Shown in pieces: positions 46,801 to 60,100 of a DNA stretch of 64,000 nt. The notes below the pieces were generated by a model. The model worked only from the letters and a program-made list of their open reading frames with translations. It searched no databases and had not been told where the DNA came from. Origin of the DNA: Cladopsammia gracilis (taxonomy: Eukaryota; Cnidaria; Anthozoa; Scleractinia; Dendrophylliidae); NCBI GenBank assembly GCA_022457155.1, contig JAJGOT010000749.1, positions 187,501 to 251,500 of the forward strand, written 5' to 3'. The number at the start of each line of letters is the position of its first letter. The stretch's first letter is position 1. The position numbers and the translations under genes were made by a program.

Positions 46801-48973
46801 CATAAATACAGTTTCTTGTGAATCGAGCCGCACACGAATGAACCTTGCATGTTGAGCGACAGGGTTACTGGGGCCTTGAACATAATGTGGAAAAATAAGC
46901 CATGTTAATGGTCAGCGGTGAATGCTCTTGCAGTTACAAACAAGATGGCATCTAAGCAAGCTTGTGGCCTCTGCTGCCTACTACTCCAGCCATCTTGCCT
47001 ACTACTCAAAAACATTTTGACTGGGCTGCATAAATTTGTTATTGTATAATTATGTTAGTGTGCCATGAATGAACCACAGACACCGAGGGTCACAATACCT
47101 TATTTTATTTCACTGATTTTGTAGTAAAGTCACTCCAACTACCTTATTATAGGAAATTAACGGTCCATGAAATTACAGCTGTAATGCGAATTCTCAAAAT
47201 TTGCATTAATTTAAGTCACGTTAATATTTGTGAGCGTTAATTTCTGCGACATTAAGTGGAGCATTCATTTCAGAGACCTTAATTTCACCCCAAATTCCAG
47301 ATACAGTCTGAACACATGTAGGACATATAGCAACTAGGAAGCAATAATCTCTTTCTGCACACTATTTTTTAATCTTTTACAGCGTAAAAGCCTTCAAGGA
47401 GAACTGAAGCCCAGTTCATTCTTGCTTTCAGAAGAGCGGTTCTCAACATCCTTTTTTTTTGTACTACACAGCCAGCCAAAATATCTTTAGAGACATCAAT
47501 AATCACGTTAATTTTCTTCATTTTGAAAATTTGCTCCCTCTCTTGCGTTAATTTCCTTTATTCCAAAGGAATTTTCCCTTCAATTTGTGTTAATTTAAGT
47601 CTTGTTAATTGCAAAGACTTATTTTACAGGAGCATTAATTTCCTATAATAAGGTATGTCCTAATTTTTTTTCAATTTCTTTATTCAACAGCCAGAATGGA
47701 AACTTGCTGATCCAATATGTACATTTGTCTTCTCACTGTTGGTTCTCGTAACAACACTAAACATACTCAAGGAGACAATTCACGTACTTATGGAAGGTAT
47801 AGTTATATTTTATAACCTTACCTCCCTAAATAGATGTTGTGGTTGAAAGTTTTCTTTGTTTTGAAAATAACTTTTCAAACCAGTTTAATTTTTGTTTTCC
47901 TTTGTCTCAGATTATGATAATGAATCTCAGACAAAGGAGAGTAGAAATTAAACCAAAGAAAAATAATACTACAGCATAGACTCGAGATTATTATTTATTT
48001 GCAGTTTTTGTGGAAAACCTTCTACTATGGCAACAATGTTTATTCATTCATTCATTTATTCATTTACAGATTTTCTCATATCATAGGCAGAACATTAGGG
48101 CATGGTCATAGTCCAATGCTAGGCTAACACATCCATCCCACCCCTTAATAAGAAAGAGAAAACTCATCCCACATCAAGTTAAATCTGCTCCCTGTAATTC
48201 TTTTGTAATTCTTATGAAAAAGAAGTCACAAAAAAGAGATGTTATTGTTACATTACTTCTTACCTTTTCTTTGTGATTAGGGACCCCGAAGGACATCAAG
48301 TATAATAATGTTAAAATGGCATTGGAGAGCATTGAAGGTGTGATCGCTGCACACAGTTTACACATCTGGTCTCTGACAGTCAACAAAGCAGCGTTGGCTG
48401 TACATCTTGCAATAGGTATTAATTTTATTATGTGTACTCATAGCTAGCAGAGTAACAGGCAGGGGATGAGGGTGGGGTGGGAATGAGGTGGGGTGGGGTG
48501 GGGTGGGGTGGGGTGGGGTAGTCTAGTGTAGTGTTGTAGTTGGACTTGCAATCAGAAGTTTGGTGGTTCAATATTGCAAACAAAATTTTTTATTGTACTA
48601 TTCCAGGAAATAATTATAGTGTATCCATACCACCCTCCTCCACTATGGAAGGTCATTGGAAATTCTAATTTTTTTTTAATAACACACATTGGTTTTTGGT
48701 GTGGATTGTGATGCATTATTTGTAGTTGTGGATTTATGGTTGAAGAATTGATCTCATCAGTGTTGTTTTGTAGCTTTAATTTTGTAGCTATATTATTTAC
48801 TATTGTTGTTATTTTCTTGTTCAGCACAAGGAAGCGACTCTCAGAAAGTTCTCAACATAGCCAACCAGAAGTTGAAGAACAACTTTCAGATTTTCCACAG
48901 CACCATTCAGGTGGAGCTGTATCAAGAGGCTGTGATGACTAACTGCCAAGATTGCCAAGATTTAAAAGACTAG
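40875..48973 (+). CDS. SLC30A2: Zinc transporter, SLC30 (ZnT2/3/8-like), 7 exons
   Basis: Cation diffusion facilitator that moves Zn2+ from cytosol into vesicles in exchange for protons. Exons: 40875-41160, 43880-44026, 44348-44501, 44842-45091, 47691-47796, 48281-48415 and 48825-48973; all phases agree and give 408 residues. The N-terminal HCH (62-64) is the ZnT2/3/8-group cytosolic motif. TM1 is near 78-97. The transport-site HxxxD pairs are H111/D115 in TM2 and H258/D262 in TM5. A His-rich loop (208-224, GHNHSHG...HSHGHSHS) lies between TM4 and TM5. The C-terminal cytosolic domain is in exons 5-7 and includes HSLHIWSLT. The frame is open upstream to an ATG at 40716, so a longer N-terminus is possible; the chosen start follows family length. 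Which of ZnT2, 3, 4 or 8 is closest cannot be settled by eye. Confidence 0.93.
43302..43645. repeat. Dispersed repeat with internal hairpin, copy 2
   Basis: Same sequence as 5260-5750 without the 167-bp insert; the hairpin arms here extend to GGTCCGTACGCCATGACC around a short loop (43555-43580). Lies in intron 1 of the zinc transporter gene. Confidence 0.88.
45092..47139. other. Zinc transporter intron 4, first part
   Basis: No exon seen. 46130-46740 contains repeated TTCCGCAT(A/C) words and looks like an old repeat. The rest is unassigned. Confidence 0.4.
47140..47655. mobile_element. TA-flanked MITE next to zinc transporter exon 5
   Basis: TACCTTATTATAGGAAATTA at the left and TAATTTCCTATAATAAGGTA at the right are exact inverted ends. 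The interior repeats words such as GTTAATTT and TTAATTTC. The right end lies 35 bp before exon 5. Confidence 0.9.
48485..48520. repeat. (GGGGT)n microsatellite
   Basis: About seven GGGGT units in intron 6 of the zinc transporter gene. Confidence 0.9.
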
Positions 48974-51900
48974 ACACAACAAGGAATACATAAGCTATCT
49001 TTGACTACAAAAGGATTATCACTTAAACACACAAAAAACGAATGATTCATATATCATTCACATCACATGCATCTCATGGTGAGAATGTTACCAGATATCA
49101 AGCTGATGAAGGTGCCTCAGGCAGCCGGTATCGGTCCATTGTTGATCTCATCTCTCCACCCTGCCCGTGGACAAATGTAGACACTGAGGGTGGTTGCATC
49201 CAGGGTTTTGTTATGTCCCCATTGGAGATGGAACAATCATTTTTATGTGGTCATCTGAGCCACAAGTCCAAGGATCTTGTTAAATTTCTAATTATAGTAG
49301 TCACAGCTCTCATTGAAGTTCTAAATTCTGGTTTGTAAAGTATTGAAAAGCTAACAGCCCACTATGAAATTACTGTAGCCTGTATTTGAAAGTTTTCACT
49401 TTAGGATTTCATTGGTGGACTTGAAATTTAGAACAGCATCACATGACTCTGGGTTTGAAAAAAAGAATAATTATAAAAGGTACAGTAAAGTATGATAATG
49501 TGCAAAATACTGAACCCACCTGTGTGCAGTCAGGCCATATCAATTTAATACGTACCTTTTGCTTGTTAAACCATTCCCATTGGTAATTGAGAATGAACTT
49601 AGGGACGTTCACGCTAATTGTTTATGCGCATCCTTACTGCACATGCAATTAATGTCGTAGCATATAGCACCATGCTACATCATGCACGAGTGTGCACACA
49701 AGGGATTCAAGAAATCTAAACACATAAAGGGCTAGTAGCCTCTGTGTTAACTTTACTTATATTTAACTCGCTTGGATGGTCGGTGACCCCTACTTTTTAT
49801 GGATAGATAATTTTCTTTTGCAATTTTCGACCAAAAAAAAAAAATCAATGTAGAAAGTTTAAAATTTTGCCATTTTTCTATGCATGCTGCATGGAATCCT
49901 GCCAACTTGTGGCTGCAGTCAGGATAAACTGCAAATGCTGTTGTTTAAAGATGGCTTTTCCTTTAAGGGACATCACCAGTTGAATGAATTTGCTTAATAG
50001 ACCCACTCATATAAAATTTGGCATAGAAAGTTGCATTTTAGAGATTTGTTTACAATATTGTTAGACTAACAGACATTGGGGCCATATCGAGTAAGGAAGA
50101 CGTTTTTTCAAAATTATACCGGTATCTTATCTACGAAATCAAGTCGGTGACCCCCCATTGATTTTGCATTTCTGACACAAGTAACTCGTTACCTAACTGC
50201 AGGAAAAGTTTCGTGGAAAAATCATTGTTAGGAGATTTCCGCATGAACGTCCTTAAGCATGTGACTCATGTAAGAGTAAGCAAAAGTGCTGCTAAAATTT
50301 GCAATGCAATGTTTAAGTTTACCAGGGCTTCATCTTACATCTTGCATTTCTCGCTCGAAAATAATTTTCATGAGCTGTTTGAACGTTTTGGCTACCCGTT
50401 CGAAAATTTTGTTTGTTGAGGTTTCCGATTGAAATCTCTTGAGTATTGTGGTCTAATACCAAACAATAAAAGACAACAAAGGCAATTAAGTGCACGAAGA
50501 CACGGCCATTGAAGAACGCGTGTTTCCCTAGGTTTTGTCTCGGTTTCGTCTCGTGCTTCGTTCGTTCCTCTCGAGGTGGACGCATGGGCAAACCTCGTAC
50601 TAGCCTGCGTGGCAGGCATAAACGGGGAGGGGGAGGGGCCCCCCTTCTCTCCCCAGTCCCCTCCCCGATGCCTGCTACGCAGGCTAACCTCGTACAGTAC
50701 CCGCGCGTCCACCTCGTGAAACCCGCGGCCGATGTGCATAATTATGATTTCAGGCGGTACTGTATGTATTCATACTTGCTTCAGATTGTTGTTCTAAGGC
50801 CATCTTCACACGATGAAAGAACACAACAAGTAAAAAAATTAAATTATAGTATGTTATACAGTCAAACCCCGCTTTATGGATACCTACTTAACACTGTTGC
50901 AGAGTTTTTTATCTAAGGAACCCATCAGGGCTCCCTAAACTGTTCATGCCCATTTACTTCTGTATTTGTTTTTGTTTCCATCTGGGTATCCAGATGTTTT
51001 TAGCGGCCATAATAATTATTCAAAATCATATTTGTTGAATAAATTATTATTTTCATGCATCAAAGCGGGGCTGAATGTAAACCACACCCTGTTTTGTTAC
51101 ACAGTTTCTGTGGTCCCTACAGTGTTAACCTCTCTTTTTTCTTTTTTCTTTTTTCTTTTTAACTGCTCTTTTACCAGAGTGAAAGTCGGCGAAAGCTGGG
51201 GAGGGAAAAAATCACTGGTTACTTTGGTGTCCATATCAAATTATGGGGTTTGTCTGTAATACGACTGCAGTCTTCTGATTTTATATAAAAGACTAAGCTA
51301 TCGGCTATATTGCATATCGAATGAATAGTAGTTTATGATTACCAGAGTAGTTGGCAAGTGGAAATTGCTCACTTGTGAACATAATTCCTATGGCAATAAT
51401 ATATTACATTTTTTAAATTATTGTAACAAGTGATCAAATTAATTACATAATTATATGATTAAGTGGTTAAAGCCAAACCCGCGATATGAAAGGCGGCTGG
51501 ACTGTCCAACTCATGCAAATGAGCAAAATCTATTGTTCTTGCTCATTTGCATTAGATTCGGCGTGGGGCTTTGCCCTTTTGTACCGCAGGTTCGCCTTCA
51601 AGGGAAATAAATTTATATTTTTTTACCATTGCTTTGTGTTGTAGTTTGTTTAATATTTTTGAAGATCATTTTAGGAGGGCATCAAGAGGCATCAACTTTA
51701 TAGGCGAAAATTTGTTTACAATTTTGTCTTGATTAGCATACACGCCTCATTTTCTAATCAAGTGACAATAGCACAATTAGCTTTCTCTGGAGATTCTAGT
51801 TCGATATACCAGTCCCCTTTTCAAAACTCGAAATTGTACAAAGAATGTATGGCTCATTAGCGCTTTTATACCACCCAGGATTTTATGATAGCTGATATTT

Positions 51901-52150
51901 TATCAACTATCGGATGTGAAGAACGAAAATTGTGCTGATTACTAATTAGTTTGAACAGCTCTTTGAATTTATTAAGTCAGTTCGTATTTAGCACGATGCC
52001 TTCTTTACGTGAATTCGTATGCTTATCATGAAACAAAATGAAAGCAATGACGTCAGCAGATGTTCGAGTTAGCGTGACATTAAATTATTGCGTGACTTTG
52101 AAGGTAACAGCATTCTGCGCTTGCGCCTTGCATGCACAAGAAAATCCAAG
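48974..52150. other. Intergenic region between zinc transporter and DHX30-like gene
   Basis: 49599-50258 is a probable inverted-ended element (TTAGGGACGTTCACGC against the complement of GCATGAACGTCCTTAAG). 50600-50690 has the inverted pair TAGCCTGCGTGGCAGGC and GCCTGCTACGCAGGCTA around a G/C-rich core. 51509-51552 has an inverted pair ATGCAAATGAGCAA and TTGCTCATTTGCAT. 51655-51990 is the repeat also at 8.15-8.5 kb. No gene supported. Confidence 0.55.
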
Positions 52151-55100
52151 ATGGCGCACTCAAGAGGGTTTCATCGACCAAGAGGCAATAGTAATTTTCC
52201 GCAGCGATTTCCACCTTTTCAAGGAAGACCTCCCCCATTAATGACCCGTCCGCCTCCAGCCGGCTTCGGTGGTGGGCCCCGTGTGCCATTTTCGTCTGAT
52301 TTCGTTATCGGCGGCGGTTCCCTTCAAAACATGAGACCACCGAAGAAAACGCCAACAGCTCGCCAAAACACGACTGTAAAAAAACCTGCTCACATTTGTG
52401 TCGGCTTTGAAGCCTCGCAGAGGTTTCCTTACGCGAAGGAACGACTGCACAATGTTATTCAAGGTGCTATGAAAGGAAATTCATTGAGGTTTGAATGCAA
52501 AGAAGGGGATAAATTTTGGAAAGCCACTGTTTGCATTCCATGGCCGCGGGAAATGTCCTTTTATGGTGAAGGGCCGTCGAGAAAAGAGGCAGAGAAAAAC
52601 GTAGCAGCGATTGCTTGTGTTGAGCTGGAGGTTAGAAACTTTTTGTAGATACAAGTTCAATAAGCATTTCCCATCCAGGGGGGAGTAGTAATACTCCTAG
52701 TCACTTCATAGTATATAAACCAGGTTACCCTGTGATGGACTAGCATCCCGTCCAGGGGGTGTAGCAATACTCCTAGTCACTTCATAGCACTTGATTGGTT
52801 TACGTCATGTATTTAACTAATTGCACACAACAATATGTCTCTTTAATGGTTCTCTTTCTGAAATATGTTCACTTAAATGTGGGGTACCGCAGGGAACAAT
52901 CCTAGGCCCCCTTTTATTTCTCATATACATTAACGACTTGCCAAACTGCCTAGCATCATGCCGGCCTAGAATGTATGCTGATGACACTCACATCACTTAT
53001 GTGGACGCTGATGTGAATTCAATACAGTTAAACCTGAATCACTATTTGGATAATCTAAACAAGTGGCTTATCTCTAACAAACTTACTTTGAACACTGCCA
53101 AAACTGAATTAATGCTAATTGGTTCTAGACAAAAATTGAGTACTTTGTCAAACCCACCTGAGCTCTTGATTGATAATATTCCAATAGAACAAGTTTCCTC
53201 TGTCAAATCGCTTGGAATATTTATTGATGAAAATCTACGGTGTCAAATACACATCGATAAATTATCTAAAAAGATCGCTTCCGGGATAGGAGCCATGAAA
53301 AGAATTAGACCTTTTGTGCCTCCATCTACTCTTCATTATATATACAACGCGCTAATTCAATCTCACTTCAATTACTGCAATCTTGTTTGGGGTAATTGTG
53401 GTAAAACGTTATTTGAAAGGCTGCAGAAGCTTCAGAACCGTGCCGCTCGTGTTTTAACCTTTTCTAGCTAATGACGCGGACGCCAACTGCCTAATTAGAC
53501 AACTCGATTGGAAAGATTTGAGCACACAGTTTCAAATACAGAAAATCATAATGGTTTACAAGTGTTTAAATGGTCATGTTCCTGAATACCTGTCCTCTAA
53601 ATTTGTTATACGAAATGGAATGCGCTATTCCCTGAGGGACTCTGATAACAAACTAGTCGTCCCGTTCCCACAAACTAATTACATGAAAAATAGCTTTAGT
53701 TATAGTGGAGCAGTTCTCTGGAACAGCCTACCCTGTGATATGAGAGAAATGAATCTCTAAGTCAATTTAAACATTCAGCTTATCTGAATTTTTAATTTAA
53801 ACTACACACGGCATTCATGAAAAATAGGTTATTTAGATTAATTGTAGTTAGCTTTGTAATTTGTTTAGGCTAGTTAGTTTAGCTAGGTTAGGTTCCTGAT
53901 GATTTTACCGTGTTTAAATAAAGATTTACAATTACAATTACAGTGCTACAAAAACCAGGTTAAGCTCTGGCAGTTGTGAGCCATTAGGCTTGTGAAGACC
54001 TTTTATTTCCCACTGTTTTCTGCCATGTTGTTTTTTACCATACTGCAAAGTAATAGAACTGTCTTTGTTTCTGTTTAATAGAGACTTGGAGTGGCAAATA
54101 TAAGTTCAGCGACTCTCATAAAGAAAGAAGCTGTTGAGAGCAAGGATGAACCAAAGTGGATTTATATCGATGATGATCGTTTGGCTAAGGTGGAGTCCTT
54201 TTTACTGAAGAATTCTGTTCTAAGCCAACAACTTTACAGAAATCAAAACCAACCACCTGCAGTAAAGCCTGAGCCATTGCCAGTATCTGGAGGATTGTCA
54301 TCAGTAAAAGCTACTGTTTCTGAAAGTGGTGTGTCAAATCAACAACAAACTCAAGCAAGAAATGTTGATGCAGACATAAAAAAGGATGCCAAGGTGCCAG
54401 AATTCTGGCAAGATTCTGAAGTTCAAGATGCAGATTTTTCTAAGTGGGAGATGCCAAATGCACCAAAGACACCATTGGCTGAAGCATCACGTATCAAAAC
54501 TAATGACTTATCTTCTACAGATTCTACAGCTAAGCCATGCAAAGTGAAGGATGTATTCAGTGGGTCAGCTTGGAAAGCTGTGTCAGCAACAGAGCATGAG
54601 AAACTGAATGAACAGTTGTTAGAAGAATACAAACAAAGACAGAGAATGGTGGAGTCCAGAAATTTATGGTTCAATGAGGAGACAAAAAAGTTGCCTGTTG
54701 CAAGCTACAGGTAGAGACTCGTTGTGTAGCTCTAACTTTTGAGTTTGTCAACAAAATCCTATTGTGTGACGATTGTTCAAAATGAAACTTCTTTAGCATT
54801 TTTGCATCATACCATTTGCTTTTCAATATTTTACAAAATGAAATGAATTTGATTATTGATTATTGTGATTTAATTTAAATGGCATGCATGTGTACACACT
54901 TGTCAGATCTTTTGGATAGAGGAAGCACTTTATTGCTTACTTATCTTAAATGTTTTTTTTTTATCTTAAGGGAAAAGATTGTTGATTTGATTGAAGCAAA
55001 TAAAGTGGCTGTTTTATCTGGAGAAACAGGATGTGGCAAAACAACTCAGGTATGAAAAAAAACTTGAGAGTATAACAGGGCTGTCACTAAATTTTGAAGT

Positions 55101-56766
55101 AACCTGTTAAATTTAAAACAAGTATTGTAAAGTGGGGAATGATCCTCGCATTTGTTTGCTATTTAAGCAATTGTAAAGAAGCCTGAAAAAAATCAGGGCT
55201 TCATTGCTTCAAGCAATTGCAAACTCAACTGCAAGGATGCTTTCTTCACTTTACATTCTCTATCTGCAGTTCATGTATGATGTATTCAATCATATACTTC
55301 ATTTGTCAAAAATGTACATGTATTGTTAACTACTGTGGCAATATATTGTTTATTCATCAAAGTACCTGGGAATATGAAATGTTACAGTAAGTAGATGGGA
55401 ATATGAATTGTTACAGTAAGTAGATGGGAATATGAAATGTTACAGTAAGTAGATGGGAATATGAACTGTTACAGTAAGTAGATGGGAATATGAACTGTTA
55501 CAGTACATGTATATAATACCAGGGTAAACCCTCAGCCTCTTACCCTTATGTTCATGCATACATGTGTTTAATAATTGTACAAAAAAATGTCCTAAATTTT
55601 CGTTCATTATGTTAGATTCCTCAGTATATTTTGGACCATGCCATTCAAAATGGTAAAGGATCAAGCTGCAATATTGTTGTCACCCAGGTAATGTATATTA
55701 AACCTTTGCTTTCATTTTAACATGTTTATACCACAAAGAAAAAACTAAAAAATAATTTGAGCAAAATGCTCTCCCATCTCTGCTGCTGCTGTAAACTATT
55801 TCTATTATTCTTTTGCAGCCCCGTCGTATAGTAGCAATGTCAATTGCAGAGAGAGTGGCCTGGGAAAGAGGAGAGGCCCTGGGTAAGAGTGTTGGTTACC
55901 AGGTAAGTTTAATTTTGGGTCATGTCATACCTCCTTTGAACGAGTTGTTTTATTGGCTCACCAAAACAATAGATGAATGACCTAAACAATGCCCCTAGCC
56001 CTATAAGCAATAGCAGGTACTGTTTTAGAATGGCCAATGAAAATAAAGGTTTATGAGAGGTACGACCCTACCATTAATTTTCTCCACTGATATCATTCAA
56101 TTACCATAAATACCGGGAGATAAGCCACACCCAAGTTTTGATCTTGGAATTTTGTCCATATTAAGGAACAAATTATTTCAACTGTTTTACTTGTTCTTTA
56201 CTTTGCCATACCCAGCATTTTGTCAGATTTTCTTTAACAATGCACTGATACTCATTTAAACACCTAAGGGAAGAGAGACAATGTGGAGTTCAGTTTGTTG
56301 TCCAAGGAAACAATACATTGGCCAAGGGCAAGCCTTGATCGAGGAACCACCTACAGTGTGATGAAAAATCTGATGCACCAACGACAAGACCACTGCATCT
56401 ACACTCCATCTTAGTAGTAGACCAGCTCACCTTGAAGTTTATAACTATAAATTAATAATCATTTTAATAATGACAAGTTATATATGTATTAAATTGTTAA
56501 ATGTATTGTAGGTGAGGTTAGAGGGCACACCCCCAACACAGCAGGGGCGAATATTATTTTGTACTACTGGAATACTCCTGAGACGGATGCAGAATAATGC
56601 TCTTCTACAAGGTAGTTATCAAATATTATATTCCCAGTTTGTCACGGTGAAGTTAGAGCAGAAACATGTCCTCAAAATCTGAGCCAAAATAAACTAAAAA
56701 TTTCTTTTCAAGTGCATTAATAATTCATCAACTTTGAACTAAGAAAATCACAATAATATAATAATA

Positions 56767-56803
<37 letters not shown>

Positions 56804-57110
56804 TTTTTTTATTTTTTTATTTTTTTAATAATAATAATACTTTATTAACAAATTAAAACAATCTTAAATTTACAATATAAAATTACAACACATGTATAAT
56901 AATTACAAAATATATATTAATGAAAGACTCCTCAACATTGCATTTTTAAAATGAACTGATCATTGTCATAAAAAATAATAATAATCATCATAATTTTAAT
57001 CTTTAAAATTGCCTATAATTTTATTACATCTCAACTGGCCGATCGACTGCAACTGCAACACTGTAAATCCTTGGCAACCTAGGTCCTGGGTGCCCTAACG
57101 TAACTTGTAG

Positions 57111-57157
<47 letters not shown>

Positions 57158-60100
57158 GTGTGACAGTGGTTTGGAAACCTGATCTTAATTAGTGTAGATT
57201 TTGACGACATCCTATAACTGATGGGGACATTTTGAGGCCAAAGCGATTAAAGTTAGTACAAGTTTTAACCCCTTCTTTTGTTCTGGTCATGTGACACTCC
57301 AAATATGGAAGAAACTTGAACAATTTAAAGAGAACCCCAGTGGAACAAACTGCCAGCTGAAGTCATCAAACCAAAATAAGGCAGAAAATTAAGTTTTTGT
57401 TAGCAGCAGCCTTGTAGTTAAGATTCTCTCCCCATTTTGTCAAGAGATTTTTAGGGTAAAGTTTAATACATGTGCTTTATTGACAGGTGTCAGTCATGTT
57501 ATTGTTGATGAAGTGCATGAACGAGACATCAACACAGATTTCCTGCTAATCCTTCTGAAAGAATTACTTGACAAGAACCAGCCATTGAAGATTATTGTGA
57601 TGAGTGCAACAGTTAATTCAGAAAGATTCTCCGAGTATTTTCAAGGGTAGGTACTTAATGTTTAATAAATTTGCATAAGCCTTCAAGGCGGACACTCATG
57701 TAAGACTGGTGGGGTTCTTGTTTACATTTTGGACGTAAATTTTGTTGGTATCGAGTCACAAGGTCTTCAGTTCAATAAAAGGCGGCTCCTATGAGACAAC
57801 TCGTGAATATGAAATGTTTGGACCATCCCTTCTCCAAGACATTTTGCTCCACCAACCCCACACCCCATGTATCCAATTCTCCACCCTCCCCTCCTTTGTA
57901 ATGCCACCCCCATAGGTAAGGCAGCTGACCATTTCATATCACAGGCTCAATGTTCACTGACCCTCCTCTCTCCTTGGCATTTTGCTCCACTGACCCCCCC
58001 CCCCCCCCCCCCCTTGCATCTAACTTCCCACCCTCCCCACCCTCCAACACTGTCCCCATAGGTAAGGCAGCTGACCATTACATATCACAGGCTCTATGTT
58101 CACTGACCCTACTCTCTCCTAGGCATTTTTGTTCCACCAACACCTAACCCCTTAGGCTCAATTCCCGCCGCTTTCTCGTGTCCGGTCTTTGAGCCTCCCA
58201 GAGAAGAACAGCTGTTCATTGGAGACAAACCTACAATGCAAGAGACTTGTAACTTGTAGGGGTGTCATTTTCACCCAATTACTGGCACCCATCAGTGTCA
58301 GCGTCTGGGAGTCCCCTAGTAAAAAACAATCTGGGCACTTTCATAGAGAAGTCCCCCTGTTAAAATTGTTAATGCTTATAAACTTGACTTTCTATTAATG
58401 TTGTTTTTGTTTTATGTGCAGCTGTCCCAGTTTGAACATTCCAGGATTTACTCACTCTGTAACTGAGTATTTTCTGCCTGATATCCGTCAGATGCTGGGT
58501 GGAATGTCCTCGGCTCCAGGCCCTTCACAGAACAAAAGATTCAAGCCAAACAACAATTCTGGAAAGGTTTATCATCCTTTATTATATTTGACTTATGATT
58601 GCAAACTAATTTCTCGTAATTCAGAATCATTAATTAATACATGTATGACATAATAAATTACTATTATGATATAATTATGACATACAGTGTAATTATCTCT
58701 TACAGTGTGATTAATTTAGTAAAGAATCTGTGTTTTTTTCAATGGTTTGCATCATGCAGAAAATCGCTTTGTAATCCCCCAAAGCCCTGGTAACCTTACA
58801 AAATTAGCCTGATCTGCCTGGTCAACTTGTATGAAAATGTGGCTTGCAGGCTTTTAGCCAGAAATTAAAAAGTGGGCATCTTGAAGACATTTCCCATCAT
58901 TCTTTTTAAAGGATTAGGTGCAATTTTCATGAATTTCTTTAAAAAGTGGGTGTCCACAGGATGTCTGGACACCCTGCTGGCTAAAAGCTTGGTGGCTTGT
59001 CATTGCTAAAACCCACTGCCTAGGGAGAAATCTCAAGTAACCATGGCATTGGGGTTGATATTTTACAATGTATATCAGAATCCTAAGGGAGAATTTGTAT
59101 GCAATCCAAATTTTATGCAAAGTTGGTTAAGTGTTATGTGGAGGCAGCGTGGTCGAGTGGTTAGGGCGTCGGACTTGAAATCCGGAGGTCCCGGGTTCAA
59201 GTCCTGCTCTGACCACTTGCTGGAGTTGCTTCACGGCAGACCCGAGTTCAACTCCTCGACCACGCTTGTAAAATAGCCAACTGGTTCGCCTCCTGCCAGT
59301 TGGGATTTTTAAAAAATGTTATGTTCTATTTGCAATATTTGTTTCTGTATTTGAAGTGGCGTGCCTGTGAAATAGCTTGATAGCTAAGTGCTCGTCCACT
59401 ATTAACATTTTTATTATTATTATTAATAGTATACACATTTTGTGCACCCTTAAACACTATGGAACCATTGCGTCAATCTCTTGTTTTAACCCCACTTTTT
59501 TCAGAATTCTTGCACCTTCCAACACTCACTATTTGTTTTCAACATGCTCCATGCTGCACATTTGTGGGGGGAGATCGGGTGGCCTGGGTCTGACTCCCAT
59601 CTCTTTGCCTCTTCTTCCATTTTGCAATTCTTGGTTTGCACTTATGTCATATCAAAATTCAGAAGCATTACACAACAGATTGATTTTGATTACAAAATGT
59701 TTATGGAATTGTAGATATCTGAGACAAATTATGAACTTCATTGAAGAGTATTTTGTTGAAGAGTTATAGGCAAACAAGTATTAAACATTTTTAGTAAGAA
59801 AATGCATGGAGTGGCCATCTTGGTGCCTCACTTAGGGGCACCAACATGGTAGCCAAAAATTCAAAGCCTCTTATTACTCCAAAAATCTCATCACAAAATA
59901 TTGTATTCACTATAAGTTCCATTTAATCGGCTTATAAGCATCTATAATGCAAAAATAACTTTCAACTGGTTCAATTAATTTTTGTTTTATTTTCACGGCT
60001 TATCTGAACTATTGTGACAAATTGTGACAAATTGTGACAAATTGTCACTATTGTGACAAATTGCGAGACATCATATTACCGGTAGAATACTTTGTAGGAT

